From: Paludibacteraceae bacterium
Lineage (GTDB): Bacteria; Bacteroidota; Bacteroidia; Bacteroidales; Paludibacteraceae
Direction of reading: 5' to 3'
Length of the DNA stretch: 60,428 nucleotides
NCBI GenBank assembly: GCA_017527495.1
Contig: JAFXPY010000044.1
Coordinates: 1 to 60,428, forward strand
Each line of letters opens with the position of its first letter. Position 1 is the stretch's first letter. The notes under the pieces are model-generated. The model searched no databases. It saw only the letters and a list, made by a program, of their open reading frames with translations, and was not told the DNA's origin. Below are positions 17,395-25,400 of this stretch, in pieces. A program made the position numbers and the translations under genes.

Positions 17395-17485
17395 CAAAGA
17401 CCGCTAACGCTGAAAGAACAAAGACAAAAGAACGCTGCGCTGAAAGAACAAAGACAAAAGACCGCTGCGCAGAAAGAAATTAGAT
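17395..17485 (+). repeat. Dispersed GACCGCTnCGCTGAAAGA element, three tandem units of 30 bp
   Basis: CGCTGAAAG (CGCAGAAAG in the third unit) recurs at 17408, 17438 and 17468, an exact 30-bp period, each followed by AACAAAGACAAAAG or AAATTAG. The array fills the spacer between the MFS gene and murF in their common direction. Confidence 0.85.
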
Positions 17486-17494
17486 GTAAGAAAT

Positions 17495-18769
17495 ATGTTA
17501 CAAGAGATTTTCGATCGTTTGAATTACACTCGTGAGACTTTTAAGCCTCTGGTTGTTACGACTGATAGTAGGAATTGTCCTGCCGGCTCGATATTTTTTG
17601 CACTCAAAGGCGAAAACTTTGATGGCAATCAGTATCTGACTCAAGCCCTTATCAATGGTGCTTGTCTTGTGGTTACCGACAACCCGGAGAAAGCTTGTTG
17701 CATAACACCTGAAAAATATATTCTTGTTGACAACACACTTCTTGCACTTCAGTGTCTTGCTCGTGAATGGCGCGAATTGCTACGAACCCCGATAATCGGC
17801 ATTACCGGCACCAATGGCAAGACAACAACAAAAGAACTTACCGCTGCCGTGCTGAAACAAAAATATAACTTGCACTACACGCAAGGTAATCTCAACAATC
17901 AAATCGGAGTGCCTCTGACATTGTTGCAACTCAATCAACAGCATGAGTTGGCTATCGTCGAGATGGGTGCAAGTCATCCGGGCGACATAAAAGAACTTGT
18001 TGACATCGCAGAGCCTAATTATGGTCTTATCACCAATATCGGTCAGGCTCATTTGCAGGGTTTTGGAAGTCCGGAAGGAGTGAGACGCACCAAAGGTGAG
18101 CTTTACGACTATATTAGAGCCAACAGAGGGATGCTGTTTGTAAATCCCGATGATGCAACACTTGTGGAAATGGCTCAAGGCATCGAACAAATTGCATATC
18201 TTGACGCAACAGTAAAAGAATGTAACCCGACACTGACAGCAACGATTGGTGGCAATGATGTAAAGACACAGCTTATCGGTGCTTACAATATCAACAATAT
18301 CAGGGCAGCAATAACTATTGGATTGCATTTTGGCGTCAGTATGGAGCAGTGCATCAGTGCGATAGAAAATTATGCACCTACCAACAATCGTTCGATGCTT
18401 AAAAACACAGAGCACAATACGCTTATCGTTGATGCCTACAATGCTAATGTGAGCTCGATGAACGAAGCACTGAAGAGTTTCAGCCAAATCAAAGCTGACA
18501 ACAAAGTGCTTATCCTCGGCGATATGCTTGAATTGGGTGAGTATTCAGAGAAGGCACATCAAGACATTGTTGACAAAATAGCCGAATTGGGATTCAAAGA
18601 GGTTTATCTCGTTGGCGAAAACTTTTTGCACACAAAGACAGAATATAAGCGCTTCGCCAACACTCAAAGTATGGCAGAGCACCTTAAACAACAGCCTTTA
18701 AGCAATAAGACTATCTTGCTGAAAGGCTCGAGAAGTATAAAACTCGAAACACTTATTCCTTTATTATAA
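17495..18769 (+). CDS. murF: UDP-N-acetylmuramoyl-tripeptide--D-alanyl-D-alanine ligase
   Basis: A 424-aa cytosolic Mur ligase. The N-terminal substrate domain has 'TTDSRNCPAGSIFFALKGE'; the ATP P-loop GITGTNGKTTTKE lies at residues 102-114; the central domain has 'NNQIGVPLTLL', 'EMGASHPGDI' and 'ITNIGQAHLQGFGS'; the C-terminal domain has 'IVDAYNANVSSM' and 'ILGDMLELGEYS'. These are the MurF-specific forms of the Mur motifs. The enzyme adds D-Ala-D-Ala to the UDP-MurNAc-tripeptide in peptidoglycan synthesis. It is not in a dcw cluster here, as is common for MurF in Bacteroidales, and is followed 14 bp later by a membrane coiled-coil protein gene. Confidence 0.94.
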   Translation: MLQEIFDRLNYTRETFKPLVVTTDSRNCPAGSIFFALKGENFDGNQYLTQALINGACLVVTDNPEKACCITPEKYILVDNTLLALQCLAREWRELLRTPIIGITGTNGKTTTKELTAAVLKQKYNLHYTQGNLNNQIGVPLTLLQLNQQHELAIVEMGASHPGDIKELVDIAEPNYGLITNIGQAHLQGFGSPEGVRRTKGELYDYIRANRGMLFVNPDDATLVEMAQGIEQIAYLDATVKECNPTLTATIGGNDVKTQLIGAYNINNIRAAITIGLHFGVSMEQCISAIENYAPTNNRSMLKNTEHNTLIVDAYNANVSSMNEALKSFSQIKADNKVLILGDMLELGEYSEKAHQDIVDKIAELGFKEVYLVGENFLHTKTEYKRFANTQSMAEHLKQQPLSNKTILLKGSRSIKLETLIPLL

Positions 18770-18783
18770 AAACAACAAACATT

Positions 18784-19686
18784 ATGACTTCACAACCACA
18801 ACAAAAAAACACCGGCCTTATAGTACTTGCTGTAGTACTTATCGTTGCATTGATAGGAGCCGTAGTTTTTCTTGCAATTCGCAACAAAGAGAAAGATGAC
18901 GACATCAAAGCCATGGAAGAGATGGCAGCCTTTGAGAAAGAGCAGTTGCAAGACGAGTATGAGACGCTTGCAATGCAGTTTGACGGCTACAACATGAACA
19001 TCAGCAACGACTCACTTGCCGACCTTCTGAGCAAAGAGCAACAGCGTGTGCGCGACCTGCTTGAAGAGTTGCGCGTAACCAAGGCAACCGACGCACGGCG
19101 AATCAGTGAACTGAAAAAAGAACTTGCCACAGTGCGCGAGGTTATGAAAGGTTATGTAGCTCAAATTGATTCTCTCAACAAACAAAATCAAATCCTCGCG
19201 GCGGAAAACCAGCAAGTCAAGCAACAATATAATGAAGTCTCGGAGCAGGCTCGCGGATTGCGTGAAGAACGCGACCAGCTGACAGAGGTGGTTACACGCG
19301 CCTCAATGATGGAAGTGATTAATTTCAGCTACAAAGGCTTGAATAATCGAGGAAGAGAGAAAAAACATATCAGAAACATAACGACATTAGAGTTCGACTA
19401 TGCAATACAGAAAAACATCACCGTTACGCCGGGAATAAAAACTATTTATCTGCAAATCAGACAGCCCAATGGCGAGGTATTGGTGAAAAACAGCAGCGAC
19501 ACATTTGAGTTTGAGGGCAAACAGATACCATTCTCTATCGAAAAAGAATTTGAATACACAGGTGAGTTGCTCAGTGATGTGATGTATTGGACTGTGGAAG
19601 AGGTACTTGAAGAGGGCACCTACAACGCAGATTTCTTTATCGACGGCAATCTGTGTGGCTCGTTTATGTTTGAAATGAAAAAATAA
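18784..19686 (+). CDS. Single-pass membrane protein with periplasmic coiled coil
   Basis: A 300-aa protein with one N-terminal transmembrane helix (about residues 13-33, 'LIVLAVVLIVALIGAVVFLA') and a basic residue after it. A long coiled coil follows (about 36-175, rich in E, K, Q, L). The C-terminal domain (about 178-298) is beta-rich, with 'LNNRGREKKHIRNITTLEF' and a final 'FFIDGNLCGSFMFEM'. It lies 14 bp behind murF in the same direction, so an envelope role is a guess. The architecture is recurrent in Bacteroidales but no named family is recognised. Confidence 0.65.
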   Translation: MTSQPQQKNTGLIVLAVVLIVALIGAVVFLAIRNKEKDDDIKAMEEMAAFEKEQLQDEYETLAMQFDGYNMNISNDSLADLLSKEQQRVRDLLEELRVTKATDARRISELKKELATVREVMKGYVAQIDSLNKQNQILAAENQQVKQQYNEVSEQARGLREERDQLTEVVTRASMMEVINFSYKGLNNRGREKKHIRNITTLEFDYAIQKNITVTPGIKTIYLQIRQPNGEVLVKNSSDTFEFEGKQIPFSIEKEFEYTGELLSDVMYWTVEEVLEEGTYNADFFIDGNLCGSFMFEMKK

Positions 19687-19752
19687 AATGGAATTTATCG
19701 CTATTAAATAGTGTTTAAAAACTCTTTAAGTGGCGATAAAACACATAAAAAT

Positions 19753-19783
19753 TTTGTATATTCAGAAAAAAATATTAATTTTG
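19753..19783 (+). promoter_or_regulatory. Promoter of rpsO
   Basis: TTTG ending at 19756, a 19-bp spacer and TAATTTTG at 19776-19783. The resulting leader is about 85 nt before the rpsO start at 19875, long enough to hold a regulatory structure such as S15 autoregulation, although no known S15-binding fold could be confirmed by eye. Confidence 0.75.
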
Positions 19784-19874
19784 TGGGCTCATTTAAAGGA
19801 GCAAATGTAGAGTTGTTGGTATGCAAGCATCCTGCAAGTCTATTATCGTTTAACTTTTTAGTACAAATTTCATT

Positions 19875-20144
19875 ATGTATTTAACATCAGAAAAGAAAGC
19901 TGAGATCTTTGCAAAATACGGCAAAGACGCAAAGAACACCGGTTCAGCAGAATCACAAATCGCATTGTTCACATTCCGTATCAACCACCTCACAGAGCAC
20001 TTGAAAACGAATCGTAAAGACTTCGGTTCAGAGCGTGCTTTGACCAACTTGGTAGGTAAACGCCGTAGCCTTCTCGACTATTTAAAAGCCAAAGATATCG
20101 AGCGCTACCGTGCAATAATCAAAGAACTCGGCATCCGTAAGTAA
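19875..20144 (+). CDS. rpsO: 30S ribosomal protein S15
   Basis: An 89-aa protein of exactly the usual length. It has the S15 signature: 'DAKNTGSAESQIALFTFRI' near residues 18-36, 'LTEHLKTNRKDFGSERAL' and 'LVGKRRSLLDYLKAKD'. It binds 16S rRNA early in assembly of the small-subunit platform. The gene is monocistronic, with its own promoter and a terminator 22 bp after the stop. Confidence 0.97.
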   Translation: MYLTSEKKAEIFAKYGKDAKNTGSAESQIALFTFRINHLTEHLKTNRKDFGSERALTNLVGKRRSLLDYLKAKDIERYRAIIKELGIRK

Positions 20145-20166
20145 TAATCAACTACTTGCAAAAAAC

Positions 20167-20195
20167 AATCCACTCCGCAAAGAGTGGATTTTTTA
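20167..20195 (+). terminator. Terminator of rpsO
   Basis: AATCCACTC, loop CGCAAA, GAGTGGATT, then TTTTTATTT: a nine-pair stem with a T-tract. Confidence 0.9.
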
Positions 20196-20390
20196 TTTGC
20201 ATATTTAACTATTTACGATTTAAATATTTATCATTGCAACTTAGTTTGCATTGTTGCATTATTAATTTGAATTGAACAACTACGAAACAGGTATTTGAGG
20301 ATGAAAAATAATAGAAATAACGACTATTTTTGAAATGTTCAGCAATGATTTTATCTATCTTCCTGTTCATCAGTTTATTAAAAATTATTT

Positions 20391-20489
20391 GTCCGTTTTT
20401 CCAACATGTTTTCGGGATGTTTTGTCCGTTTTTCCAACATGTTTTCGGGATGTTTTGTCCGTTTTTCCAACATTTTGGATTCGCAAAAT
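20391..20489 (-). repeat. 33-bp tandem array (three copies) beside an orphan minus-strand promoter
   Basis: GTCCGTTTTTCCAACA recurs at 20391, 20424 and 20457, an exact 33-bp period. Read on the minus strand each unit is 11 codons (MLEKRTKHPEN) and the three units form one short frame of about 31 codons. The array lies just downstream of a minus-strand promoter (20484-20515). The rest of the 20196-20618 gap holds A-rich runs with repeated ATGCCTCAAAAA words (20518-20560) and no other gene. Confidence 0.85.
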
Positions 20490-20515
20490 TACTATTTAAT
20501 ATCTAAAAATGCAAA
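20484..20515 (-). promoter_or_regulatory. Orphan minus-strand promoter reading into the 33-bp array
   Basis: On the minus strand TTTG (20515-20512), a 20-bp spacer and TAATTTTG (20491-20484) match the consensus exactly. No conventional gene lies downstream before the rpsO terminator; only the 33-bp repeats and about 200 bp of AT-rich sequence. Confidence 0.6.
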
Positions 20516-20618
20516 AAATGCCTCAAAAAAACAAAAAAATGCAAAAAAATGCCTCAAAAATACAAAAAAATACAAAAAAAAGTTGTACATTTGCACTTGA
20601 ATATTAAAATCAATTATC

Positions 20619-22484
20619 ATGAAAAATTATTTATCTCTTGCCTTACTAACATGTCTTTTACTCTTTACGCCTGCAACAAAGGCTGTTAAAGTTCACACCA
20701 TCGGAGATTCAACAATGTCGGACTACGACGAGAACACTACCGACAAACGCGGCTGGGGAACCTATCTCGGAACCTTTTTCGACCCCGCATTTGTAACAAT
20801 CAATAACCGTGGTAAATCAGGCGCTTCATCCCGCACTTTCTACGATCAAGCCGCCTATTGGAAGTCGGTGAAGAGCCAGATGACCGCCGGCGACTATGTG
20901 CTCATTCAGTTTGCACACAACGACGAGAAAAGCAATGGCTTAGACATTATTGAATACAATGAATATCTTGTTGCAAACGGCAAACCGGCTGAGACAGACC
21001 TTCGCGGCACATGTCCTCACACCACATACAAAGATTTTTTGCGCCTCTATATCGACGAGACACGCGAACTGGGTTGTACGCCTGTTCTTGTTGCTCCTAT
21101 TTGCCGTAAATACTTCAACGGCAACACCATCAAGCGCAATGGTCAGCACGACCTCGGCGATAAATTCAACAAATTAGAGAATGGTGTTCTCTACGAAAAT
21201 TGCTCCATACCTGCTGACGACCACACCATGGACTATGTCTATGCCATGCGCCAAGTGGCTGAAGAGAAAAATGTGGCTTTCATTGATATGACCACCGCCA
21301 CACGCGACCTCTATCTGCAATATGGCGAAGCCAAATGCACCGAACTGCTTTTCTGCCAAGGCGACAATACTCACACCGCCACTCTCGGTGCCAACCTTGT
21401 TGCACGCCTTGCTGCACAACTGCTCAAAGAAGCAGGCATACTCGCACAATATATCAACATACCTACAAGCATAACCGCCTCACCTACATCGTTTGATCTC
21501 GGTAAGATATACAGCGGAACACAACAAAATAAAGAAATTCTCTTGACAGGCTTCGGACTCACACCGGAAAGCGGAACAGTAAGTGTTGAGGCAAGCAACA
21601 ACTTGAGCCTCTCGCTTGACAAAGAAACCTACTCGCAATCACTGCAAGTAAGCTATGCCAACAGCAATATCTTCCAAACAATTTATTTGCGTGCAAATTA
21701 TGACACAGACGGAGAAAATAAAGATTCCGTTGTTATCACATCAGGCGAGACACGCATTGTTATTCCGGTTTCTGCCAATGTTATATCCCTTGAAGGCGGC
21801 ACACCGGTCAGTGCACTATGGACTATTGACGCACGCCCCGTACCGGAACCTATTGTTGCAGGACCTATAACAGCCGAGATGACACTGAGCAACATGATGG
21901 CTGCCGATATAAAACCTGATTTTACAGATGGCACTGAAACAGGTGTTAGCATGGTACGCTTCCATAACGCCGATGCCAACGGAGCCAAGACTGTATGGCC
22001 GGGTGGTGAGATAGACGAGAATGCTGTGCGTTACATTGATTTTGCCATCACTGCACCTGACAACATGGAAATACTCATCACCGGCATCACAATGGACATC
22101 GCAGCACACAGCACCAACACGATGTGCTGCCATATCAATACCGGCTTTGGCAATGACTTCACAGAGGTACAGACCATCTACGAGCGCAAAAACTTCACAG
22201 CACTCAATATCGAACACCTCACACTGCAACCGACACTCACTATTCCTGCCGGCGAGACATTGCATATTCGTGTTTTGCCATGGCATGATTATGCCGATGA
22301 GAAAAGCGGGAAATATATCTGCCTGAAAAATGTAAATATCGAAGGTCAGGCAAAGGTGCCAACAGGTATTAAGACACAAAACGGAGAAAAAAAAAGTAGC
22401 GTCAAAAAAATCTATTCACCATGCGGTGTTGTAATCATTGATGAAGAAGGCAACCAATATAACATGTTGGGACAAAAGAAGTGA
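20619..22484 (+). CDS. SGNH/GDSL esterase, rhamnogalacturonan acetylesterase-like (CE12)
   Basis: A 621-aa secreted protein with signal peptide MKNYLSLALLTCLLLFTPATKA. The N-terminal SGNH hydrolase domain (about 25-275) has block I 'IGDSTMSDYD' (nucleophile Ser31), block II Gly in 'NNRGKSGASS', block III 'QFAHNDEKS' (Asn101) and block V 'GDNTHTATLGA' supplying Asp and His. This order and spacing match pectin acetylesterases of family CE12. The C-terminal about 340 residues are beta-rich and have no catalytic motif; the last 45 are basic and may be a degenerate sorting tail ('SPCGVVIIDEEGNQY'). It probably deacetylates plant pectin. A TACATTTG box at 20586-20593 is its likely -7 element. Confidence 0.85.
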   Translation: MKNYLSLALLTCLLLFTPATKAVKVHTIGDSTMSDYDENTTDKRGWGTYLGTFFDPAFVTINNRGKSGASSRTFYDQAAYWKSVKSQMTAGDYVLIQFAHNDEKSNGLDIIEYNEYLVANGKPAETDLRGTCPHTTYKDFLRLYIDETRELGCTPVLVAPICRKYFNGNTIKRNGQHDLGDKFNKLENGVLYENCSIPADDHTMDYVYAMRQVAEEKNVAFIDMTTATRDLYLQYGEAKCTELLFCQGDNTHTATLGANLVARLAAQLLKEAGILAQYINIPTSITASPTSFDLGKIYSGTQQNKEILLTGFGLTPESGTVSVEASNNLSLSLDKETYSQSLQVSYANSNIFQTIYLRANYDTDGENKDSVVITSGETRIVIPVSANVISLEGGTPVSALWTIDARPVPEPIVAGPITAEMTLSNMMAADIKPDFTDGTETGVSMVRFHNADANGAKTVWPGGEIDENAVRYIDFAITAPDNMEILITGITMDIAAHSTNTMCCHINTGFGNDFTEVQTIYERKNFTALNIEHLTLQPTLTIPAGETLHIRVLPWHDYADEKSGKYICLKNVNIEGQAKVPTGIKTQNGEKKSSVKKIYSPCGVVIIDEEGNQYNMLGQKK

Positions 22485-22485
22485 A

Positions 22486-22558
22486 GTAAGAAATAAGAAG
22501 TAAGACCGCTGCGCTGTAAGATTAAAGACTGCTGCGCTGAAAGAAATTAGAAATAAGA
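22486..22558 (+). repeat. Dispersed GACCGCTGCGCTG element, two diverged units
   Basis: AGTAAGACCGCTGCGCTGTA is followed by AAAGACTGCTGCGCTGAAAG and AAATTAGAAATAAG. Same family and orientation rule as at 17395. It lies directly after the esterase stop codon and before a hairpin. Confidence 0.8.
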
Positions 22559-22559
22559 A

Positions 22560-22585
22560 AAGGGCTTGCCGTTGGGCAAGCCCTT
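22560..22585. terminator. Inverted repeat after the esterase gene
   Basis: AAGGGCTTGCC, short loop, GGCAAGCCCTT: an 11-bp stem. There is no T-tract on the plus strand, so termination efficiency is uncertain. Confidence 0.6.
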
Positions 22586-22846
22586 GCTATTGATATAACA
22601 GATACTACTAATAATTTTCTTTATTTTTTGGCCATTTTTGACCACAACACAATCTGTGAAATTAGTAGATAAAAGAAAAATGCACAATTAATGACGAGAC
22701 AAGCCAATAACTTATCAAACATATTATCAGCAGATTAACAATTTTGGCACGATGTTTGCATATATTTAAGCGAGTTAACTCTTATAAACATTTCAAACAT
22801 TAACAAACGGGGAATAGACAGCCCTATAATTAAGGAGAAAAAAGTT

Positions 22847-23305
22847 ATGAAAACAATAGTTTTGAGTGCACTGATGTGCGTAATGATGGCAACAACAGTA
22901 TCAGCCCAGCAAGACACTATAAAACATGCAAAGGCCTTTCCAATTCACAAAGAACTGCGCATGAAAGAGCAAAAGGGAAAAATAGAGCAACGTGAGCAAA
23001 GAGTCAAAAAAGACCATAAGACGCCCGAAGAGCGTGCCGAAGGTAAGGCATTGTTTTTCAAAGAGAAGCTAACGCTGACACAGGTGCAGGGTGAAAAGTT
23101 GCAATCTATCTTTTTAGAAGAAGCCAAAGCGATTGAAAAGACTAAGGCTGACAACAAAAAAGACGAGATAAAGAAGATAAAAGCCGTTGCAGACAAGAAG
23201 GTACAAAAAGTTCTGACAGCCGAGCAATATGCAAAATATAAAGAGATTTGCCAGCGTCACGAAAAAGGCAAAGGCGACAGACGACATAGAGGTGCAAGAC
23301 ACTAA
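22847..23305 (+). CDS. Small periplasmic Spy/CpxP-like helical protein
   Basis: A 152-aa protein with a signal peptide (MKTIVLSALMCVMMATTVSA) and a mature part that is highly charged and helical (Lys and Glu together more than a third). 'KTPEERAEGKALFFKEKLTLTQVQGEKLQSIF' and 'VQKVLTAEQYAKYKEIC' show the LTxxQ-type pattern of Spy/CpxP-related periplasmic proteins, in Bacteroidales often called DUF4890. Such proteins are stress chaperones or regulators in proteobacteria; the role here is inferred. The C-terminus is basic and His/Arg-rich. It is monocistronic, with a terminator 34 bp after the stop. Confidence 0.7.
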   Translation: MKTIVLSALMCVMMATTVSAQQDTIKHAKAFPIHKELRMKEQKGKIEQREQRVKKDHKTPEERAEGKALFFKEKLTLTQVQGEKLQSIFLEEAKAIEKTKADNKKDEIKKIKAVADKKVQKVLTAEQYAKYKEICQRHEKGKGDRRHRGARH

Positions 23306-23338
23306 ACACATTATTCACTAACTCTTCATACTATAACG

Positions 23339-23368
23339 AAAAATGCGCTACTAACGGCGCATTTTTTT
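23339..23368 (+). terminator. Terminator of the Spy-like gene
   Basis: AAAAATGCGC, loop TACTAACG, GCGCATTTTTTT: short GC-rich stem with A and T flanks that extend the pairing. Confidence 0.88.
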
Positions 23369-23422
23369 ATTGGATTTTTTACTATTATTTTCTATCATTA
23401 TCGATAAAAATGGATTTTCCAG

Positions 23423-23640
23423 TTAGGGAATTTCTTTTAATAGCAATTTGACGCATACCCTAATCTCATTTCCTGTAAGGAATATCTTTTAAGTTGAAAA
23501 GTGAAAGGAAACTTTCACTTTTCATTTTGTCTGAGGCTTCCCGTAGGGAATTTCTCTTAAACTAATGATATTTAGAGATTTAAAGAAAATCCCTACCTTG
23601 TAATACACTTAACTATTCTATTAAAAGAAAATCGCTACGC
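23423..23640. repeat. Cluster of GTAGGGAATTTCTTTTAA motifs in both orientations around a GAAA-loop hairpin
   Basis: Direct copies lie near 23423, 23474 and 23542 (GTTAGGGAATTTCTTTTAA and variants) and inverted copies near 23580 and 23620 (TTTAAAGAAAATCCCTAC, TTAAAAGAAAATCGCTAC). Inside the cluster, 23495-23524 is a perfect 13-bp stem with loop GAAA: TGAAAAGTGAAAG / CTTTCACTTTTCA. No open frame is credible in this region. Confidence 0.7.
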
Positions 23641-23750
23641 GATATTTTCAAAAGTAAGCCACCATTTTTGATATTTGTTATATTATGCTTATTTTCAATA
23701 ATATATCAATGCATACGTGTTTTTTATCGGACAATAATAAAAAAAAGTAT

Positions 23751-23872
23751 TTGGTCAACAATTATCATCAATTAACCCAAAAATTTTATTTCAAGTTTCG
23801 CAAGTAGTTATTTGAATTGCTTAATTCATAAAAAACTTTTGGTCAACAATTATCATCAATTAACCAAAAATT
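23751..23872. repeat. Two direct copies, 88 bp apart, of a 30-bp sequence with palindromic ends
   Basis: TTGGTCAACAATTATCATCA followed by ATTAACC occurs at 23751 and 23839. In the second copy the unit begins TTGGT and ends ACCAA, so its ends can pair. It lies upstream of the 23-bp array of ATPase locus A. Confidence 0.8.
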
Positions 23873-23885
23873 ATAGCTTGTAAAT

Positions 23886-23991
23886 GCCAAGTTACCAAAC
23901 AAAAATAAGCCAAGTTACCAAACAAAAATAAGCCAAGTTACCAAACAAAAATAAGCCAAGTTACCAAACAAAAATAAGCCAAGTTCCCAAA
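23886..23991 (+). repeat. 23-bp tandem array (five copies) upstream of ATPase A
   Basis: GTTACCAAACAAAAATAAGC recurs at 23891, 23914, 23937 and 23960, with a diverging fifth copy at 23983: an exact 23-bp period. The array stops about 15 bp before the -33 box of the ATPase promoter. The copies are adjacent without spacers, so it is not a CRISPR. Confidence 0.95.
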
Positions 23992-24005
23992 TGGTATTGA
24001 TTTTA

Positions 24006-24037
24006 TTTGTATAATTAAATAATTATTAGCAACTTTG
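24006..24037 (+). promoter_or_regulatory. Promoter of ATPase A
   Basis: TTTG at 24006-24009, a 20-bp spacer and CAACTTTG at 24030-24037, which has the TTTG half of the -7 box but CA instead of TA. The predicted transcript starts near 24044, leaving a leader of about 15 nt before the ATG at 24060. Confidence 0.6.
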
Positions 24038-24059
24038 CAGCGTAAAAAAATGTCGTCGT

Positions 24060-25337
24060 ATGAGTGAATACAAAAAGCGAATAGCAGATAAAATGCTAAC
24101 TGCACGTTTAAGACGCAAAGGTGCCATTTTGATTGAGGGACCCAAATGGTGTGGCAAAACAACTACAGCCGAGCAGCAAGCTGCAAGCATATTGTATATG
24201 GCAGACCCTATTCGCAGGCAGCAAAATCTGCAAGCAGCCAAACTCAATGTCCAACAATTGCTGTCAGGCGACACGCCTCGACTTATTGACGAATGGCAAA
24301 TAGCGCCATCATTGTGGAATAGTGTGCGTTTTGAAGTCGATCATTGCGATGGATATGGCCATTTTATCCTTACCGGAAGCAGCACACCTCCTTCAATGGA
24401 TGATATATTTCATTCCGGCACTGGTCGTTTTGCAAAGTTGAAAATGCGTACAATGTCGTTATATGAGTCGGGTGATTCGTCAGGCGATGTCAGTCTTGCC
24501 AATCTGTTTAACTGCCCTGAAGAAGCAATAAGTGGCAAGAGTGCAATTAATATAAATCGTTTGGCATATCTTATTTGCCGTGGTGGGTGGCCAGGAGCTT
24601 TGGATTTGGACGAGAGCGATGCTATAGCACAAGCTTTTGATTATTATGACGTTGTATGTGATAGCGATATTTCAAGAGTGGATAATGTAGAACGCGATTC
24701 TCAAAGAGTACGCCTGTTACTTCGCTCATACGCTCGCCATCAGGGCACAATGGCTACCATTGGTACTATTCTCGCTGATATGAAAGCAAATGAAACAAGT
24801 ACGTTATCCGATAATACTATATATGACTACATCAAGGCCCTTAAGAAAATATTTGTCATTGAAGATATGCCTGCATGGAATCCTAATCTGCGCAGTAAAA
24901 CGGCCATACGCACAAGCAACAACCATTTTTTCACAGACCCTGCAATTGCCACTGCTACATTAGGTGCCTATCCCAATGATCTCGTCAATGATTTGGAGAC
25001 AATGGGACTGATGTTTGAGACATTAGCCGTACGTGACTTGCGTGTATATGCCGATGCATTAGATGGTCAAGTATATCACTATAGAGACAAAAAAGGTCTT
25101 GCATGTGACGCTGTCATTCATTTGCGTAATGGTTTTTACGGACTGATAGAGATAAAATTAGGAGGAGATAATTTGATAGATGAGGGAGCGAAATCGCTGA
25201 AACGATTATCATCAGAGATTGATTACACGCGTATGAAATTGCCATCATTTATGATGGTGCTTGTTGGTGTAGGCGATTTTCCTTATAAACGCGATGGTGG
25301 TGTATTAGTTATTCCAATCGGTTGCCTCAAAGACTGA
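24060..25337 (+). CDS. AAA_14 / DUF4143 ATPase with PD-(D/E)XK-like C-terminal domain (locus A)
   Basis: A 425-aa cytosolic protein. Walker A is GPKWCGKT (residues 27-34), Walker B 'RLIDEW' (about 74-79), and a sensor-like 'FILTGSS' follows. The C-terminal DUF4143 domain (about 190-400) has 'MGLMFETLAVRDLRVY', then 'HYRDKKGLACDAVIHL' and 'GLIEIKLG' (about 361-368). The Asp and the E-x-K pair are placed as in PD-(D/E)XK folds, so a nuclease-like core is possible. No cellular function is established for these proteins. It is only distantly similar to ATPases B and D, with KWCGKT rather than RQVGKT. It is monocistronic with its own repeat array, short-leader promoter and terminator. Confidence 0.88.
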   Translation: MSEYKKRIADKMLTARLRRKGAILIEGPKWCGKTTTAEQQAASILYMADPIRRQQNLQAAKLNVQQLLSGDTPRLIDEWQIAPSLWNSVRFEVDHCDGYGHFILTGSSTPPSMDDIFHSGTGRFAKLKMRTMSLYESGDSSGDVSLANLFNCPEEAISGKSAININRLAYLICRGGWPGALDLDESDAIAQAFDYYDVVCDSDISRVDNVERDSQRVRLLLRSYARHQGTMATIGTILADMKANETSTLSDNTIYDYIKALKKIFVIEDMPAWNPNLRSKTAIRTSNNHFFTDPAIATATLGAYPNDLVNDLETMGLMFETLAVRDLRVYADALDGQVYHYRDKKGLACDAVIHLRNGFYGLIEIKLGGDNLIDEGAKSLKRLSSEIDYTRMKLPSFMMVLVGVGDFPYKRDGGVLVIPIGCLKD

Positions 25338-25349
25338 TATGCGGAATTC

Positions 25350-25388
25350 CTACGAACGGAGAAAAAATTTTATTTCTCCGTTTCGTAG
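25350..25388. terminator. Strong hairpin after ATPase A
   Basis: CTACGAACGGAGAAA pairs with TTTCTCCGTTTCGTAG (one bulged T) around an AT loop. It lies 13 bp after the ATPase stop and just beyond the 3' end of the minus-strand remnant. Confidence 0.8.
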
Positions 25389-25400
25389 AATCGTCCATAA

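Noticed and set aside
17780-18487. 235-codon minus-strand open frame
   Set aside because: Antisense to murF, which has all Mur ligase motifs.
20406-20600. 64-codon plus-strand open frame
   Set aside because: Built from the 33-bp repeats and A-rich runs; the opposite strand with a promoter is the more interesting reading.
23886-23991. CRISPR array at the 23-bp repeats (and similarly at 32580, 33867, 55664)
   Set aside because: The units are directly adjacent with no unique spacers and no cas genes lie nearby; they are simple tandem repeats.
23369-24059. Prophage or integrative element boundary
   Set aside because: No integrase, tRNA or attachment duplication is seen; only short repeats.
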